A program made the translations under genes and the position numbers. 64,000 nucleotides of DNA from contig NZ_BMPM01000001.1 in NCBI RefSeq assembly GCF_014647595.1, positions 496,001 to 560,000 on the forward strand, written 5' to 3'. This stretch comes from Paenarthrobacter histidinolovorans. GTDB lineage: Bacteria; Actinomycetota; Actinomycetes; Actinomycetales; Micrococcaceae. The notes beneath the pieces are model-generated. The model ran no database searches. It was given only the letters and a program-made list of their open reading frames with translations, and was not told where the DNA came from. This document shows positions 1 to 8,983 of the stretch, piece by piece. Position 1 is the first letter of the stretch. The number at the start of each line of letters is the position of its first letter.

Positions 1-968
1 TGGTTCCGGTCCTTGGGAGCCGGGTGATCGGGATCTGTGATTCCGCGGGGGGCCTGGCCCAGCGGGCGGCCCGCGCGGCCGGTTTCCCGCTGGAGGAAGG
101 AAACCTCGACGGCGTGGGCTACTACGGGCTGAACCACCTCGGCTGGCTTTACCGGCTGGCACCAGGTGGCGAGGACCTGCTGCCCGGACTGCTGGCCGAT
201 CCAGCAGCGCTCGAGTCGATGGAAGAGGGGCGGCTGTTCGGGCAGCACACCCTGGAAAAGCTCGGCTGCCTGCCCAATGAGTACCTTTACTACTACTATC
301 GGACCTCGCAGGCCACCCAAGCCATCCGTGGTCAGCGCCAAACCCGTGGGGCGTCCATCCACCAGCAGCAGCATTCGCTCTACCCCGATCTGGTACGGGC
401 GGCCGATGCCTATGCCTTATGGGATGCGGCCCGGCGATCCCGCGAAGAAGGCTACCTCGCCGAAGCCCGCACCCACGGGGAACAGCGCGACGAGTCCGAT
501 CTCGCTGGTGGCGGCTACGAACGGGTGGCCCTGGCCGTGATGCGCGCTCTATCGGTCGGCTCGATCGGCTCGGTCGGCTCGGTCGGCGGGACCGCCCAGC
601 TGATCCTCAACGTGCCCAACGCTCCGGTGCTGCCCGCCGAAAGTCTTCACCTTGCGGAGGTGGCCGTGCCCGGGCTGCCGCCGGACGCCGTCGTCGAAGT
701 CCCCTCCCAAGTGACGCCCGACGGCGCGGTGGCAGTCGCGCAGGAACGGCCACCCGGCCCGTTCCTCACCTTGATGCAGCACGTCAAGGAGGTGGAGCGG
801 CTGACGATCCGCGCCGTCCGTGACCACGACCGCGAAGCGGCCGTACAGGCGTTTGCGGTTCATCCGTTGGTGGGTTCCGAGCCGCTGGGCAGGCAACTGC
901 TCGCAGGCTATGAGGAGGCATTCCCCGCGCTGGCCGGGCTCTGGGGGTCAGTGCCGGGACGGGACTAG
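1..968 (+). CDS. Family 4 glycoside hydrolase (6-phospho-beta-glucosidase type), 3' part
   Basis: This is the C-terminal part of a GH4 enzyme; the reading frame is open to the left window edge, so the true start lies outside. GH4 enzymes hydrolyse phosphorylated or free glycosides by an NAD+- and metal-dependent redox mechanism. Visible family marks are the VIGICDSAGG segment, where GH4 has its Cys-centred metal site, and GLNHLGW, which supplies the Asn/His ligands. The conserved C-terminal part follows with LILNVPN and LTLMQHVKEVERLTI. A Gly/Ser-Val/Ile stretch encoded by a 9-bp repeat precedes LILNVPN and looks inserted. Its stop codon shares a CTAG palindrome with the stop of the convergent acetyltransferase. 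Family assignment is firm; the substrate is inferred. Confidence 0.85.
   Translation, partial: VPVLGSRVIGICDSAGGLAQRAARAAGFPLEEGNLDGVGYYGLNHLGWLYRLAPGGEDLLPGLLADPAALESMEEGRLFGQHTLEKLGCLPNEYLYYYYRTSQATQAIRGQRQTRGASIHQQQHSLYPDLVRAADAYALWDAARRSREEGYLAEARTHGEQRDESDLAGGGYERVALAVMRALSVGSIGSVGSVGGTAQLILNVPNAPVLPAESLHLAEVAVPGLPPDAVVEVPSQVTPDGAVAVAQERPPGPFLTLMQHVKEVERLTIRAVRDHDREAAVQAFAVHPLVGSEPLGRQLLAGYEEAFPALAGLWGSVPGRD
556..587 (+). repeat. 9-bp tandem repeat inside the GH4 gene
   Basis: About three and a half copies of TCGGCTCGG/A lie in frame and encode a Gly-Ser-Ile/Val run. They sit at the point where family members usually pass straight from the helix to the LILNVPN strand. Confidence 0.7.
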
Positions 969-1483
969 AGTTTGCGGTACATCACGTGCAGGCCCACGTA
1001 GCCGATCTCGGGATGGTTGAAGGCCTCCGGCACGGTGGCAAGGATCCGGAATCCCATGGACTGCCACAACCACACGGCCCTAACGTTGCTTTCCACCACC
1101 GCATTGTACTGCATCGCGTAAAACCCTGCCGCTTTGGCTTCCTGAATTGAGTAGGCGCAGAGAGCACGGGCAATACCCTGGCCCGTGTGGTGGGCACCCA
1201 CCATGTAACCGGCGTTGGCGACATGACTGCCACCGCCGCCCTGGTTGGGGTGAAACTCGCCGGTACCGAGAATCCTGCCGGACTCCTTGTCGACGGCGAC
1301 AAAGGTCTGGCCTGGCGCTTCTTTGGTCCACTTCACCCTTGCCTCGTCCTCCGTTGTGCCGCGATCCCAGGTGAAGGTCTCACCCTCCCGGATCACGGGT
1401 TCCAGGATTGACCAGATTCCGGCCCAGTCGCCCGGTGTTGCGCTGCGGATGTCAAAGCTTTGTTCTTGGCTCACAGCCCACAC
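965..1483 (-). CDS. GNAT-family N-acetyltransferase
   Basis: A 172-residue single-domain GNAT acetyltransferase, which would transfer an acetyl group from acetyl-CoA to an amine. The acetyl-CoA loop is visible as VGAHHTGQGIARAL (the Q/RxxGxG/A motif), preceded by the strand GYMV. The C-terminal NVRAVWLWQSMGF is the usual GNAT helix and strand. A longer frame reaches 1690 but would overlap the start of mshA. I chose GTG at 1483 because AAGG lies 8 nt upstream; GTG at 1474 is an alternative. It is convergent with the GH4 gene and divergent from mshA. The substrate cannot be told from sequence. Confidence 0.8.
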   Translation of the reverse strand: MWAVSQEQSFDIRSATPGDWAGIWSILEPVIREGETFTWDRGTTEDEARVKWTKEAPGQTFVAVDKESGRILGTGEFHPNQGGGGSHVANAGYMVGAHHTGQGIARALCAYSIQEAKAAGFYAMQYNAVVESNVRAVWLWQSMGFRILATVPEAFNHPEIGYVGLHVMYRKL

Positions 1484-1595
1484 GCTAGCAGCCTTGTCCA
1501 CATAGCGGGGCCGCTTTATGGAGGCCGCTTTATAGAGGCACGGATGCGCAGGAGTAGTGTTTTCTGCAGGGCAAAAGCCACGTGCAATGAAAGCC

Positions 1596-1603
1596 AGGAG
1601 GAG
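1596..1603 (+). promoter_or_regulatory. Ribosome binding site deciding the mshA start
   Basis: AGGAGGAG lies six to seven bases before ATG 1608 and rules out the 17-codon longer reading frame. Confidence 0.75.
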
Positions 1604-1607
1604 TGCG

Positions 1608-2852
1608 ATGCCGATGGTCCGTCGAGTGGCGTTCTTGTCGTTGCACACCTCCCCCATGGAACAGCCAGGGGCCGGTGACGCCGGTGGCATGAACGTTTAC
1701 GTCCGGGCTTTGGCCATAGCCCTTGCCGAGTCGGGTGTGGAAGTGGAGATTTTCACGCGTGCCACCAAAGCCAACCAACCCGCCGTCGAGCATCCAGGTC
1801 CCGGCGTTTGCGTCCACAACGTCAAGGCCGGACCCCGCCGCAGGATACCCAAGGAAGAGCTGCCGGAGCTGCTGCACCAAATGGTGCTCGAAATCGACCA
1901 CATCCGGAATCAGCAAATGCATGGCCGCTACGACGCCATCCACTCCCACTACTGGGTATCCGGCGTTGCCGGGCTGGAGTTGTCTGCGTTATGGGGCGTT
2001 CCAATGGTGCACACCATGCACACCATGGCGAAGGTCAAAAACCTCGTACTGCAACCCGGCGAACACCCGGAGCCACGGCGTCGCGAGAACGGCGAGCAGC
2101 GGATCGTCGATGGTGCGGCCCGCCTAATAGCCAACACCCCTGCTGAAGCCGATGAACTTGTGTCCCACTACGGGGCCGACCGTGACAGGATCGACATCGC
2201 TCCACCCGGAGTGGACCTCAACGTCTTTACGCCCTCGTTCCGCAGGAAGTCCCGTGCCCGGCTGGAAGTGCGGCCGGAGAGCTTCCACATTCTGTTCGCC
2301 GGCCGGATCCAGCGGCTCAAAGGTCCCCAGATCTTCATCAAGGCCGCCGGCATCCTCCGCAAGCGCAGGCCGGACATCGACCTGGAGATGACCATCCTGG
2401 GCTCGTTGAGCGGGGCCAAGGACTTCAACCTCCAACAGATCATCCACGAAGCAGGACTCGACGACGTCGTCACCCACCGACCGCCGGTGGTCGCGCCCGA
2501 ACTGGCCGGGTGGTTCCGCTCGGCCGACGTCGTGGTGATGCCATCCTTCAGTGAATCCTTCGGGCTGGTGGCTTTGGAAGCACAGGCGTGCGGTACCCCG
2601 GTAGTCGCCACCAACGTTGGTGGACTGTCCCGGGCAATCTCGGATGGCCGCACCGGAATCCTGGTGGACGGGCACAACCCCACGGACTGGGCCGATGCCC
2701 TCGAGGATCTCTACGACGATGTCCAGACCCGCGAGGACATGGGCCGGCTCGCGGCCACCCACGCCGAGTCGTTCGGCTGGCAGCGCACGGCTGCGATCAC
2801 CCTGGAAAGCTACCGCGAAGCCGTCGCGGGCCTGCTGCTTCCGAGGACCTGA
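1608..2852 (+). CDS. mshA: D-inositol 3-phosphate glycosyltransferase MshA
   Basis: A 414-residue GT-B fold retaining glycosyltransferase of family 4. MshA transfers GlcNAc from UDP-GlcNAc to 1L-myo-inositol 1-phosphate, the first step of mycothiol synthesis. The N-terminal motif HTSPMEQPGAGDAGGMNVYV is characteristic of actinobacterial MshA. The sugar-nucleotide site is seen as GRIQRLKGPQ and the EX7E motif ESFGLVALE, followed by GTPVVATNVGG. The start at 1608 has a perfect AGGAGG six to seven bases upstream, and the frame upstream of it lacks family similarity. The ino1 gene, which makes the acceptor, lies 2 kb downstream on the other strand. Confidence 0.88.
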   Translation: MPMVRRVAFLSLHTSPMEQPGAGDAGGMNVYVRALAIALAESGVEVEIFTRATKANQPAVEHPGPGVCVHNVKAGPRRRIPKEELPELLHQMVLEIDHIRNQQMHGRYDAIHSHYWVSGVAGLELSALWGVPMVHTMHTMAKVKNLVLQPGEHPEPRRRENGEQRIVDGAARLIANTPAEADELVSHYGADRDRIDIAPPGVDLNVFTPSFRRKSRARLEVRPESFHILFAGRIQRLKGPQIFIKAAGILRKRRPDIDLEMTILGSLSGAKDFNLQQIIHEAGLDDVVTHRPPVVAPELAGWFRSADVVVMPSFSESFGLVALEAQACGTPVVATNVGGLSRAISDGRTGILVDGHNPTDWADALEDLYDDVQTREDMGRLAATHAESFGWQRTAAITLESYREAVAGLLLPRT

Positions 2853-2955
2853 GGTTCACCGGCGTCCGGCCCTGCGGCTGGTAGATTGTCGCGCACAGCG
2901 TTAGCGCGCCATAAGCGTCAGCCCTGATACGGGAACATCCAGCCGAAGGACAACG

Positions 2956-4644
2956 ATGTCTGAAGACAAGGTCATGAGTGATCTTGAAATTGCCCACAAT
3001 GCCGCAATGCTCCCCATCGAGGAGATCGCCCAGAAAGCGGGCATCAATGTGGAAGCCCTTGAGCTCTACGGGCGTTACAAAGCCAAGATCGACATAAGCA
3101 AGCTGGTGCTCCCAGCCGACAAGGCGCCGGGAAAAGTGGTGCTTGTTTCAGCCATGTCCCCCACGCCCGCCGGCGAAGGAAAATCAACCACCACGGTAGG
3201 ACTCGCCGATTCCCTGGCCCGCGCCGGAAACAATGTGATGATCGCCCTCCGGGAGCCTTCCTTGGGACCGATCCTCGGCATGAAGGGCGGGGCCACGGGA
3301 GGCGGTTACTCCCAGGTCCTGCCAATGGACGATATCAACCTGCATTTCACCGGGGACTTCCACGCCATCACCTCGGCCAACAACGCCCTCATGGCCCTGG
3401 TGGACAACCACATTTTCCAAGGTAACCAACTGGGAATCGACCCCCGCCGCATGACGTTCAAACGCGTCCTGGACATGAACGACCGTGCCTTGCGTGAAGT
3501 GGTGATCGGCCTCGGCGGTCCCGCGCAGGGCGTGCCCCGGCAGGACGGATTCGACATTACCGTGGCGTCCGAGATCATGGCCGTCTTCTGTTTGGCAACG
3601 GACCTGGACGATCTCCGGTGCCGGCTGGGCCGGATCACCTTCGGGTACACCTACGAGCGGGCACCGGTCACCGTGGCGGATCTCGGTGTTGAGGGCGCCC
3701 TCACGATGCTTTTGAAAGACGCCATCAAGCCAAACCTTGTCCAGACCATCGCCGGAACTCCGGCCCTGGTTCATGGGGGCCCGTTTGCGAACATCGCCCA
3801 CGGCTGCAACTCACTGATCGCTACCAGGACGGCCATGCAGCTTGCCGACGTGGTGGTCACCGAGGCAGGCTTCGGAGCGGACCTTGGCGCCGAAAAGTAC
3901 ATGGACATCAAGGCGAGGATCGCAGCGGTGGCACCATCCGCCGTCGTGGTTGTTGCCACCATCCGCGCGCTCAAGATGCAGGGCGGCGTTCCCAAGGAGC
4001 AGCTGGGCGAACCCAACATGGATGCCATGGCCGCCGGAGTTGAGAACCTCAAGAGGCACGTCCGGAACGTCGCCAAATTCGGCATCACCCCCGTTGTCTC
4101 CATCAACAAGTTCGCCACTGATACTCCGGAGGAACTCGACTGGCTCCTGGCCTGGTGTGCCGCGGAAGGGGTGGAGGCCGCCGTCGCCGACGTTTGGGGG
4201 CGCGGTGGGGGTGGGGACGGCGGGGACGAACTCGCCGCCAAGGTGGCAGCAGCATTGGACGCGCCGTCCAGTTTCCATCACCTCTACCCGCTCGAGCTGC
4301 CCGTGGAGGACAAGATCCGGACGATTGTGCTGGAGATCTACGGGGCCGATGGCGTGGAGTTCTCCGTGCCGGCCCTCAAACGCCTTGTGGAGATCGAGAA
4401 GAACGGCTGGTCCGGCATGCCTGTCTGCATGGCCAAGACACAATACTCCTTCACTGACGACGCCTCCCGGCTAGGAGCGCCCAAGGGTTTCAGGGTCCAT
4501 GTTCGAGACCTCATCCCGAAAACCGGTGCCGGTTTCATCGTCGCACTGACCGGGGCCGTCATGACCATGCCCGGACTCCCGAAGGAACCGGCTGCCATGC
4601 GCATGGATGTCGACGCCGACGGCAATCCCACGGGCCTCTTCTAA
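2956..4644 (+). CDS. fhs: Formate--tetrahydrofolate ligase
   Basis: A 562-residue formyl-THF synthetase, which joins formate to tetrahydrofolate with ATP to give 10-formyl-THF for purine and formyl-Met synthesis. The phosphate-binding loop appears near residue 75 as [14 protein letters not shown]. Further family blocks are [24 protein letters not shown] and the C-terminal [15 protein letters not shown]. The length matches the usual 550-560 residues. An AAGGA sits before ATG 2956. It is transcribed alone, with inverted repeats after its stop. The Gly/Asp run near residue 415 ([10 protein letters not shown]) is a lineage-type loop. Confidence 0.95.
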   Translation: MSEDKVMSDLEIAHNAAMLPIEEIAQKAGINVEALELYGRYKAKIDISKLVLPADKAPGKVVLVSAMSPTPAGEGKSTTTVGLADSLARAGNNVMIALREPSLGPILGMKGGATGGGYSQVLPMDDINLHFTGDFHAITSANNALMALVDNHIFQGNQLGIDPRRMTFKRVLDMNDRALREVVIGLGGPAQGVPRQDGFDITVASEIMAVFCLATDLDDLRCRLGRITFGYTYERAPVTVADLGVEGALTMLLKDAIKPNLVQTIAGTPALVHGGPFANIAHGCNSLIATRTAMQLADVVVTEAGFGADLGAEKYMDIKARIAAVAPSAVVVVATIRALKMQGGVPKEQLGEPNMDAMAAGVENLKRHVRNVAKFGITPVVSINKFATDTPEELDWLLAWCAAEGVEAAVADVWGRGGGGDGGDELAAKVAAALDAPSSFHHLYPLELPVEDKIRTIVLEIYGADGVEFSVPALKRLVEIEKNGWSGMPVCMAKTQYSFTDDASRLGAPKGFRVHVRDLIPKTGAGFIVALTGAVMTMPGLPKEPAAMRMDVDADGNPTGLF

Positions 4645-4711
4645 CCCTCCATCACATCCCACCGGATCGTGATGGAGCGTTGGCCCCAAACGACCGGAAC
4701 CTGATGGAGGG
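4645..4711. repeat. Palindromic intergenic element
   Basis: CTCCATCAC (4647-4655) pairs with GTGATGGAG (4669-4677). A third segment, TGATGGAGGG (4702-4711), is also complementary to CCCTCCATCA (4645-4654). Two mutually exclusive hairpins are therefore possible just after the fhs stop codon. It may be a REP-like element or a terminator for fhs. Confidence 0.5.
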
Positions 4712-4723
4712 TCCGGGAGACGA

Positions 4724-4756
4724 CTGACGCCCCCACACAGTGTGCAGGGGCGTCAG
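4724..4756. terminator. Bidirectional hairpin between fhs and ino1
   Basis: A perfect 10-bp stem, CTGACGCCCC (4724-4733) with GGGGCGTCAG (4747-4756), lies between the convergent fhs and ino1 genes. Neither strand has a strong T-tract. Confidence 0.6.
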
Positions 4757-4782
4757 ATAAAACCAGGGTTTGTTGCCGGTGT

Positions 4783-5868
4783 TTAGCGCTCGATGTCGCC
4801 GCGGATGAAGGCTTCGACCTTCTCGCGGGCGATGTCGTCGTTGAACTGCTCCGGCGGGGACTTCATGAAGTAGCTGGAAGCCGAGAGCAACGGACCGCCG
4901 ATGCCGCGGTCAAGGCCGATCTTGGCGGCACGGATGGCGTCGATGATCACGCCGGCAGAGTTCGGGGAATCCCATACCTCGAGCTTGTACTCAAGGGAGA
5001 CGGGGGCATCGCCGAAGTTGCGGCCTTCCAGGCGGACGAACGCCCACTTGCGGTCATCAAGCCAGGCGACGTAGTCGGACGGGCCAATGTGGACATCATC
5101 GGCGTGCAGCTCGGCCTCGACGTTGGAGGTCACGGCCTGGGTCTTGGAGATCTTCTTGGACTCCAGGCGGTCGCGCTCCAGCATGTTCTTGAAGTCCATG
5201 TTGCCGCCGACGTTCAGCTGGTACGTGCGGTCCAGGGTCACGCCGCGGTCTTCGAACAGCTTGGCCATCACACGGTGGGTGATGGTGGCACCGATCTGGC
5301 TCTTGATGTCGTCGCCAACAATCGGCACACCGCCTTCGGTGAACTTGTCAGCCCATTCCTTGGTGCCGGCGATGAAGACGGGGAGGGCGTTGACGAAAGC
5401 GACGCCGGCGTCGATGGCGCACTGGGCGTAGAACTTGGCAGCCTGCTCCGAACCAACCGGCAGGTAGCAGACCATGACGTCCGCTTTCGCCTCGCGCAGG
5501 GCAGCGACGATGTCCACGGCTTCTTCCGGAGCCTCAACGATGGTTTCGCGGTAGTACTTGCCCAGGCCGTCCAGGGTGTGGCCACGCTGAACGGTGACGC
5601 CCGTGGCGGGGACGTCGGCGATCTTGATGGTGTTGTTTTCGCTGGCGCCGATGGCATCTGCCAGGTCCAGTCCAACCTTCTTGCTGTCAACATCGAAAGC
5701 AGCAACGAAGTGGACATCGTTGACGTGGTACTGGCCGAACTCGACGTGCATCAGACCCGGGATCGTGGCCTTGGGGTCAGCGTCGCGGTAGTACTGAACA
5801 CCTTGGACCAGCGATGCGGCGCAGTTACCTACGCCGACAATGGCAACACGAATCGGATGTGAAGACAC
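4783..5868 (-). CDS. ino1: myo-Inositol-1-phosphate synthase
   Basis: A 361-residue enzyme that converts glucose 6-phosphate to inositol 3-phosphate using bound NAD+. Its product feeds phosphatidylinositol and mycothiol synthesis. The N-terminal Rossmann motif is [17 protein letters not shown]. The catalytic core shows [13 protein letters not shown] and [14 protein letters not shown], and the C-terminal [11 protein letters not shown] is typical of the short actinobacterial form. ATG 5868 follows an AAAGGAG. The gene appears monocistronic, with a hairpin beyond its stop and a possible TACAAT promoter element about 100 bp upstream. It is the likely supplier of the MshA acceptor. Confidence 0.93.
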   Translation of the reverse strand: MSSHPIRVAIVGVGNCAASLVQGVQYYRDADPKATIPGLMHVEFGQYHVNDVHFVAAFDVDSKKVGLDLADAIGASENNTIKIADVPATGVTVQRGHTLDGLGKYYRETIVEAPEEAVDIVAALREAKADVMVCYLPVGSEQAAKFYAQCAIDAGVAFVNALPVFIAGTKEWADKFTEGGVPIVGDDIKSQIGATITHRVMAKLFEDRGVTLDRTYQLNVGGNMDFKNMLERDRLESKKISKTQAVTSNVEAELHADDVHIGPSDYVAWLDDRKWAFVRLEGRNFGDAPVSLEYKLEVWDSPNSAGVIIDAIRAAKIGLDRGIGGPLLSASSYFMKSPPEQFNDDIAREKVEAFIRGDIER

Positions 5869-5966
5869 GGAACTCCTTTTGAGAACTAAACCTCAGGTGC
5901 CAGGCATGCCGCTGACTGAGTTCAACGCACGACTGATTGGCACGGCGCCATTCGGCGCACACTTGC

Positions 5967-5972
5967 ATTGTA
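5967..5972 (-). promoter_or_regulatory. Possible -10 element for ino1
   Basis: TACAAT on the minus strand matches the -10 consensus at five of six positions and would give a leader of about 90 nt. I see no clear -35 partner; the upstream bases belong to a GC-rich hairpin. Confidence 0.35.
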
Positions 5973-5981
5973 TCCAACACC

Positions 5982-6015
5982 GGAGGGGCCGGCTTTGTTC
6001 CCGGCCGGCCCCTCC
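5982..6015. terminator. GC-rich hairpin downstream of the aldo/keto reductase gene
   Basis: A 12-bp perfect stem, GGAGGGGCCGGC (5982-5993) with GCCGGCCCCTCC (6004-6015), lies just past the reductase stop codon. No T-tract follows on the minus strand. Confidence 0.55.
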
Positions 6016-6038
6016 AGTTTCATGTCAGTCGTGAACGG

Positions 6039-7076
6039 CTACTTTTGAGCCCACAGGTTGATGTCGGATTCCACGGCGAATTCGTCAATCGCCGTCAACT
6101 CTTCCGTGCTGAACTCCAGGTTGTGGATGGCGCTGAGCGTGTCTTCCAGCTGCTTCACGCTGGAGGCACCAATCAGGGCCGACGTCACCGGTGAACCCTT
6201 CGGCTGATCACGGAGGATCCAGGCCACAGCCATTTGGGCTAGCGTTTGTCCCCTGCCCTGGGCAATGGCGTTGAGTCCGCGCACGCGGTCCAGCTTGTCC
6301 TCGGTCAGCTGCGACTCGGACAGGAAGCGTTCCTTCGCTGCGCGGGAATCGGCCGGCACACCGTTGAGGTACCGGTCGGTCAGCATTCCCTGGGCCAGCG
6401 GCGAGAAAGCAATGGAGCCTGCACCTACCTGGTCCAATGCCTCGTAAAGGTTGGGCGAGCCGTTCTCGGTCCACCGGTTGAGCATGGAATAGCTCGGCTG
6501 GTGGATCAGGAGCGGGGTACCGAGCTCCTTGAGGATCCGGGCCGCTTCCAGGGTTTGCTCCGGGGTGTAGGACGAGATGCCCGCGTACAGCGCCTTGCCT
6601 GAGCGGACCGCGTAGTCCAGGGCGCCCATGGTTTCTTCAAGCGGCGTCTCCGGGTCCGGTCGGTGGCTGTAGAAGATGTCCACGTACTCCAGGCCCATGC
6701 GTTCCAGGGACTGGTCGAGGCTGGAAATGAGGTACTTGCGGGAACCCCATTCTCCATACGGGCCGGGCCACATGTAGTAGCCGGCTTTCGTGGAGATGAC
6801 GAGTTCGTCGCGGTAGGGCTTGAAGTCGTCCTTCAAGTGGCGTCCGAAGTTCGTCTCGGCGGACCCGTCCGGCGGACCGTAGTTGTTGGCGAGGTCGAAG
6901 TGATTGACGCCGAGGTCGAAAGCACGCCGAAGGATGGCGCGCTGTTCGTCGAAGCGCTTGTCGTCGCCGAAGTTGTGCCAAAGGCCCAGCGAGATGGCGG
7001 GCAGCTTGAGTCCACTGCGTCCGACACGGCGATAGGGCATGGTTTCGTAGCGGTTTTCCGCAGCCGAATAAGTCAT
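6039..7076 (-). CDS. Aldo/keto reductase, YghZ (L-glyceraldehyde 3-phosphate reductase) type
   Basis: A 345-residue NADPH-dependent (beta/alpha)8 oxidoreductase. The catalytic tetrad is visible in HFDLANNYGP (Asp, Tyr), ISTKAGYYMW (Lys) and DIFYSHRPD (His). The GPYGEWGSRKYLISSLDQSL segment resembles E. coli YghZ, which reduces L-glyceraldehyde 3-phosphate and methylglyoxal. ATG 7076 is preferred over ATG 7085 because CAGGA lies 8 nt before it. It lies downstream of treZ but is separated by a long hairpin, so it is probably its own unit. The substrate is inferred from family resemblance. Confidence 0.85.
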   Translation of the reverse strand: MTYSAAENRYETMPYRRVGRSGLKLPAISLGLWHNFGDDKRFDEQRAILRRAFDLGVNHFDLANNYGPPDGSAETNFGRHLKDDFKPYRDELVISTKAGYYMWPGPYGEWGSRKYLISSLDQSLERMGLEYVDIFYSHRPDPETPLEETMGALDYAVRSGKALYAGISSYTPEQTLEAARILKELGTPLLIHQPSYSMLNRWTENGSPNLYEALDQVGAGSIAFSPLAQGMLTDRYLNGVPADSRAAKERFLSESQLTEDKLDRVRGLNAIAQGRGQTLAQMAVAWILRDQPKGSPVTSALIGASSVKQLEDTLSAIHNLEFSTEELTAIDEFAVESDINLWAQK

Positions 7077-7099
7077 ACGTACCATCCTGCCACTGCAGA

Positions 7100-7147
7100 A
7101 ACCGGGGCGACGGCGGTGTCCGCCATGTGGGCGCCGTCACCCCGGTT
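7100..7147 (-). terminator. Hairpin after treZ
   Basis: Arms AACCGGGGcGACGGCG (7100-7115) and CGCCGTCaCCCCGGTT (7132-7147) form a 15-bp stem with one C-A mismatch, between the treZ stop and the reductase start. There is no T-tract, so it could also act as an mRNA 3'-end stabiliser. Confidence 0.55.
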
Positions 7148-7158
7148 CATTGCTTGGG

Positions 7159-8931
7159 TCAGTAGACGCGCACGACGGCGGCGCTGGCGCCGGGGAGGGT
7201 CAGCGTCTCCTCGTCAAGGGCTGCTTCGGGGTCGGTAGCCAGCAACAGGGAACCCTTCAGGGGTGTGGCAAGTGCTTCATCCCCGAGGTTGCACACCACG
7301 CGGACGTTGCCGCGGGACATCTGCAGCCAGTGTTCCTCGTCGTCGAATTCCACGGAGGTATCTCCAAAGCCGCCGTCCACGAGCTCAGGCGTGTTCCGAC
7401 GCAGCTGTGCTAAATCCTTATACAGCTGGAGCAGTCGGGCGTGGTCTCCCTCGCTGGCCTCTTCCCACTTGAGCTTGGAGCGTTGGAAAGTCCCGGGATC
7501 CTGGGGGTCGGGGACAACGGCGGGGTCCCAACCCATCCGTTCGAACTCCTTGATCCGTCCCTCTGCGGTGGCCTTGCCCAGCTCCGGCTCCGGGTGGGAG
7601 GTGAAGAACTGCCACGGCGTTGAAGCACCGAACTCCTCCCCCATGAACAGCATGGGGGTGAAGGGCGAGGTCATGGTCAGCACGGCACCCACGGCCAGCT
7701 TGCCGTACGACAGCGTTGCCGTGAGCCGGTCACCAATGGCCCGGTTTCCAATTTGGTCGTGGTTTTGCAGGCAGACCACCAAAGCCGATGGGTGCGCGAG
7801 GTCGTGCCGGATTGACCGACCATGATGGCGACCCCGGAAGCTCGAGTAGCTGCCGTCGTGGAAGAAGCCGTGTTCCAGGACTTTGGCCAGCACGGACAGC
7901 GATTCGAAGTCCGAGTAATAGCCGGTAGTTTCTCCGCTGAGGTTGACATGAACGGCATGGTGGAAGTCGTCGCTCCACTGCCCTTCGAGCCCATAGCCGT
8001 TGTCCTTGCGGGGATAAATGAGGCGTGGGTTGTTCAGGTCCGATTCTGCGATCAGGGTTTTCGGTATCCCCGTCCCGGATTCGATCTGGTCAGCCAGCGC
8101 ACCAAAATCCTCAAGGATGTGCACGGCCCGTTCATCCCGGAGTGCGTGGACGGCATCGAGCCGGAGTCCGTCCACGTGGTAGTCACGGAGCCACATCGCC
8201 GCATTTTCCAGAATGTAGCGGCGCACGTCATCGGACCCCGGGCCGTCAAGGTTCACTGAGTCGCCCCAGGTGTTGCCCTCCCCCGATTTCAGGTAGGGAC
8301 CGAACTTTGGCAGGTAGTTTCCGCTCGGACCGAGGTGGTTGTAGACCACGTCCTGGATGACACCGAGCCCCGCAGCATGTGCGGCGTCCACGAACCGTTG
8401 GTAGGCCGCCGGCCCACCGTAGGGCTCATGCACGGCGTACCAAAGGACGCCGTCGTAGCCCCAGTTATGGACGCCGTTGAATCCGTTGACCGGCAGGAGC
8501 TCAATGAAATCAATGCCGAGGTCCACCAGATAGTCCAGTTTTCCAGCGGCGGCATCCAGTGTGCCCTCCGGAGTGAAGGTGCCCAGGTGCAGCTCGTAGA
8601 TGACAGAGCCTTTCAGGCTCCGTCCCTTCCAGCCGGCGTCCTTCCATTCGTGGACGGACGGGTCGAACGTGGAAGACAAGCCATGGACGCCTTCTGGTTG
8701 GCGCCGCGAACGCGGATCAGGGAATGGACCTTCTCCGTCCACGAGGTAGCCGTACGGCACGCCGTCGGCTTTCCCTGCCGTTGCGTCAGCCGGGGCGCGC
8801 CACCAACCTTGGGCAGCGGCGTCGTCATATTGCTCCATGACGTATTCGTGGCCTCCGGCCACCAGCCGAACGGTCTTTGCGTTCGGCGCCCAGACATCAA
8901 AGAGATTCTTTCCAGCAGCGTGCTTCAGCAT
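7159..8931 (-). CDS. treZ: Malto-oligosyltrehalose trehalohydrolase
   Basis: A 590-residue GH13 enzyme that releases free trehalose from the maltooligosyl-trehalose made by TreY. An N-terminal beta-sandwich ([14 protein letters not shown], residues 11-24) precedes the barrel. The catalytic residues are Asp259 in [10 protein letters not shown], Glu296 in LIAESDLN and Asp392 in [10 protein letters not shown]. The length is typical of TreZ. ATG 8931 follows AGGGGAAC. It is the last gene of the glgX-treY-treZ operon, 52 nt after treY, so the operon carries all steps from glycogen branch removal to trehalose. Confidence 0.93.
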   Translation of the reverse strand: MLKHAAGKNLFDVWAPNAKTVRLVAGGHEYVMEQYDDAAAQGWWRAPADATAGKADGVPYGYLVDGEGPFPDPRSRRQPEGVHGLSSTFDPSVHEWKDAGWKGRSLKGSVIYELHLGTFTPEGTLDAAAGKLDYLVDLGIDFIELLPVNGFNGVHNWGYDGVLWYAVHEPYGGPAAYQRFVDAAHAAGLGVIQDVVYNHLGPSGNYLPKFGPYLKSGEGNTWGDSVNLDGPGSDDVRRYILENAAMWLRDYHVDGLRLDAVHALRDERAVHILEDFGALADQIESGTGIPKTLIAESDLNNPRLIYPRKDNGYGLEGQWSDDFHHAVHVNLSGETTGYYSDFESLSVLAKVLEHGFFHDGSYSSFRGRHHGRSIRHDLAHPSALVVCLQNHDQIGNRAIGDRLTATLSYGKLAVGAVLTMTSPFTPMLFMGEEFGASTPWQFFTSHPEPELGKATAEGRIKEFERMGWDPAVVPDPQDPGTFQRSKLKWEEASEGDHARLLQLYKDLAQLRRNTPELVDGGFGDTSVEFDDEEHWLQMSRGNVRVVCNLGDEALATPLKGSLLLATDPEAALDEETLTLPGASAAVVRVY

Positions 8932-8983
8932 AATGTTCCCCTGTACGTTCCTTAAGCGTGCGTTGCCGTGATGCGTGGTGGCC

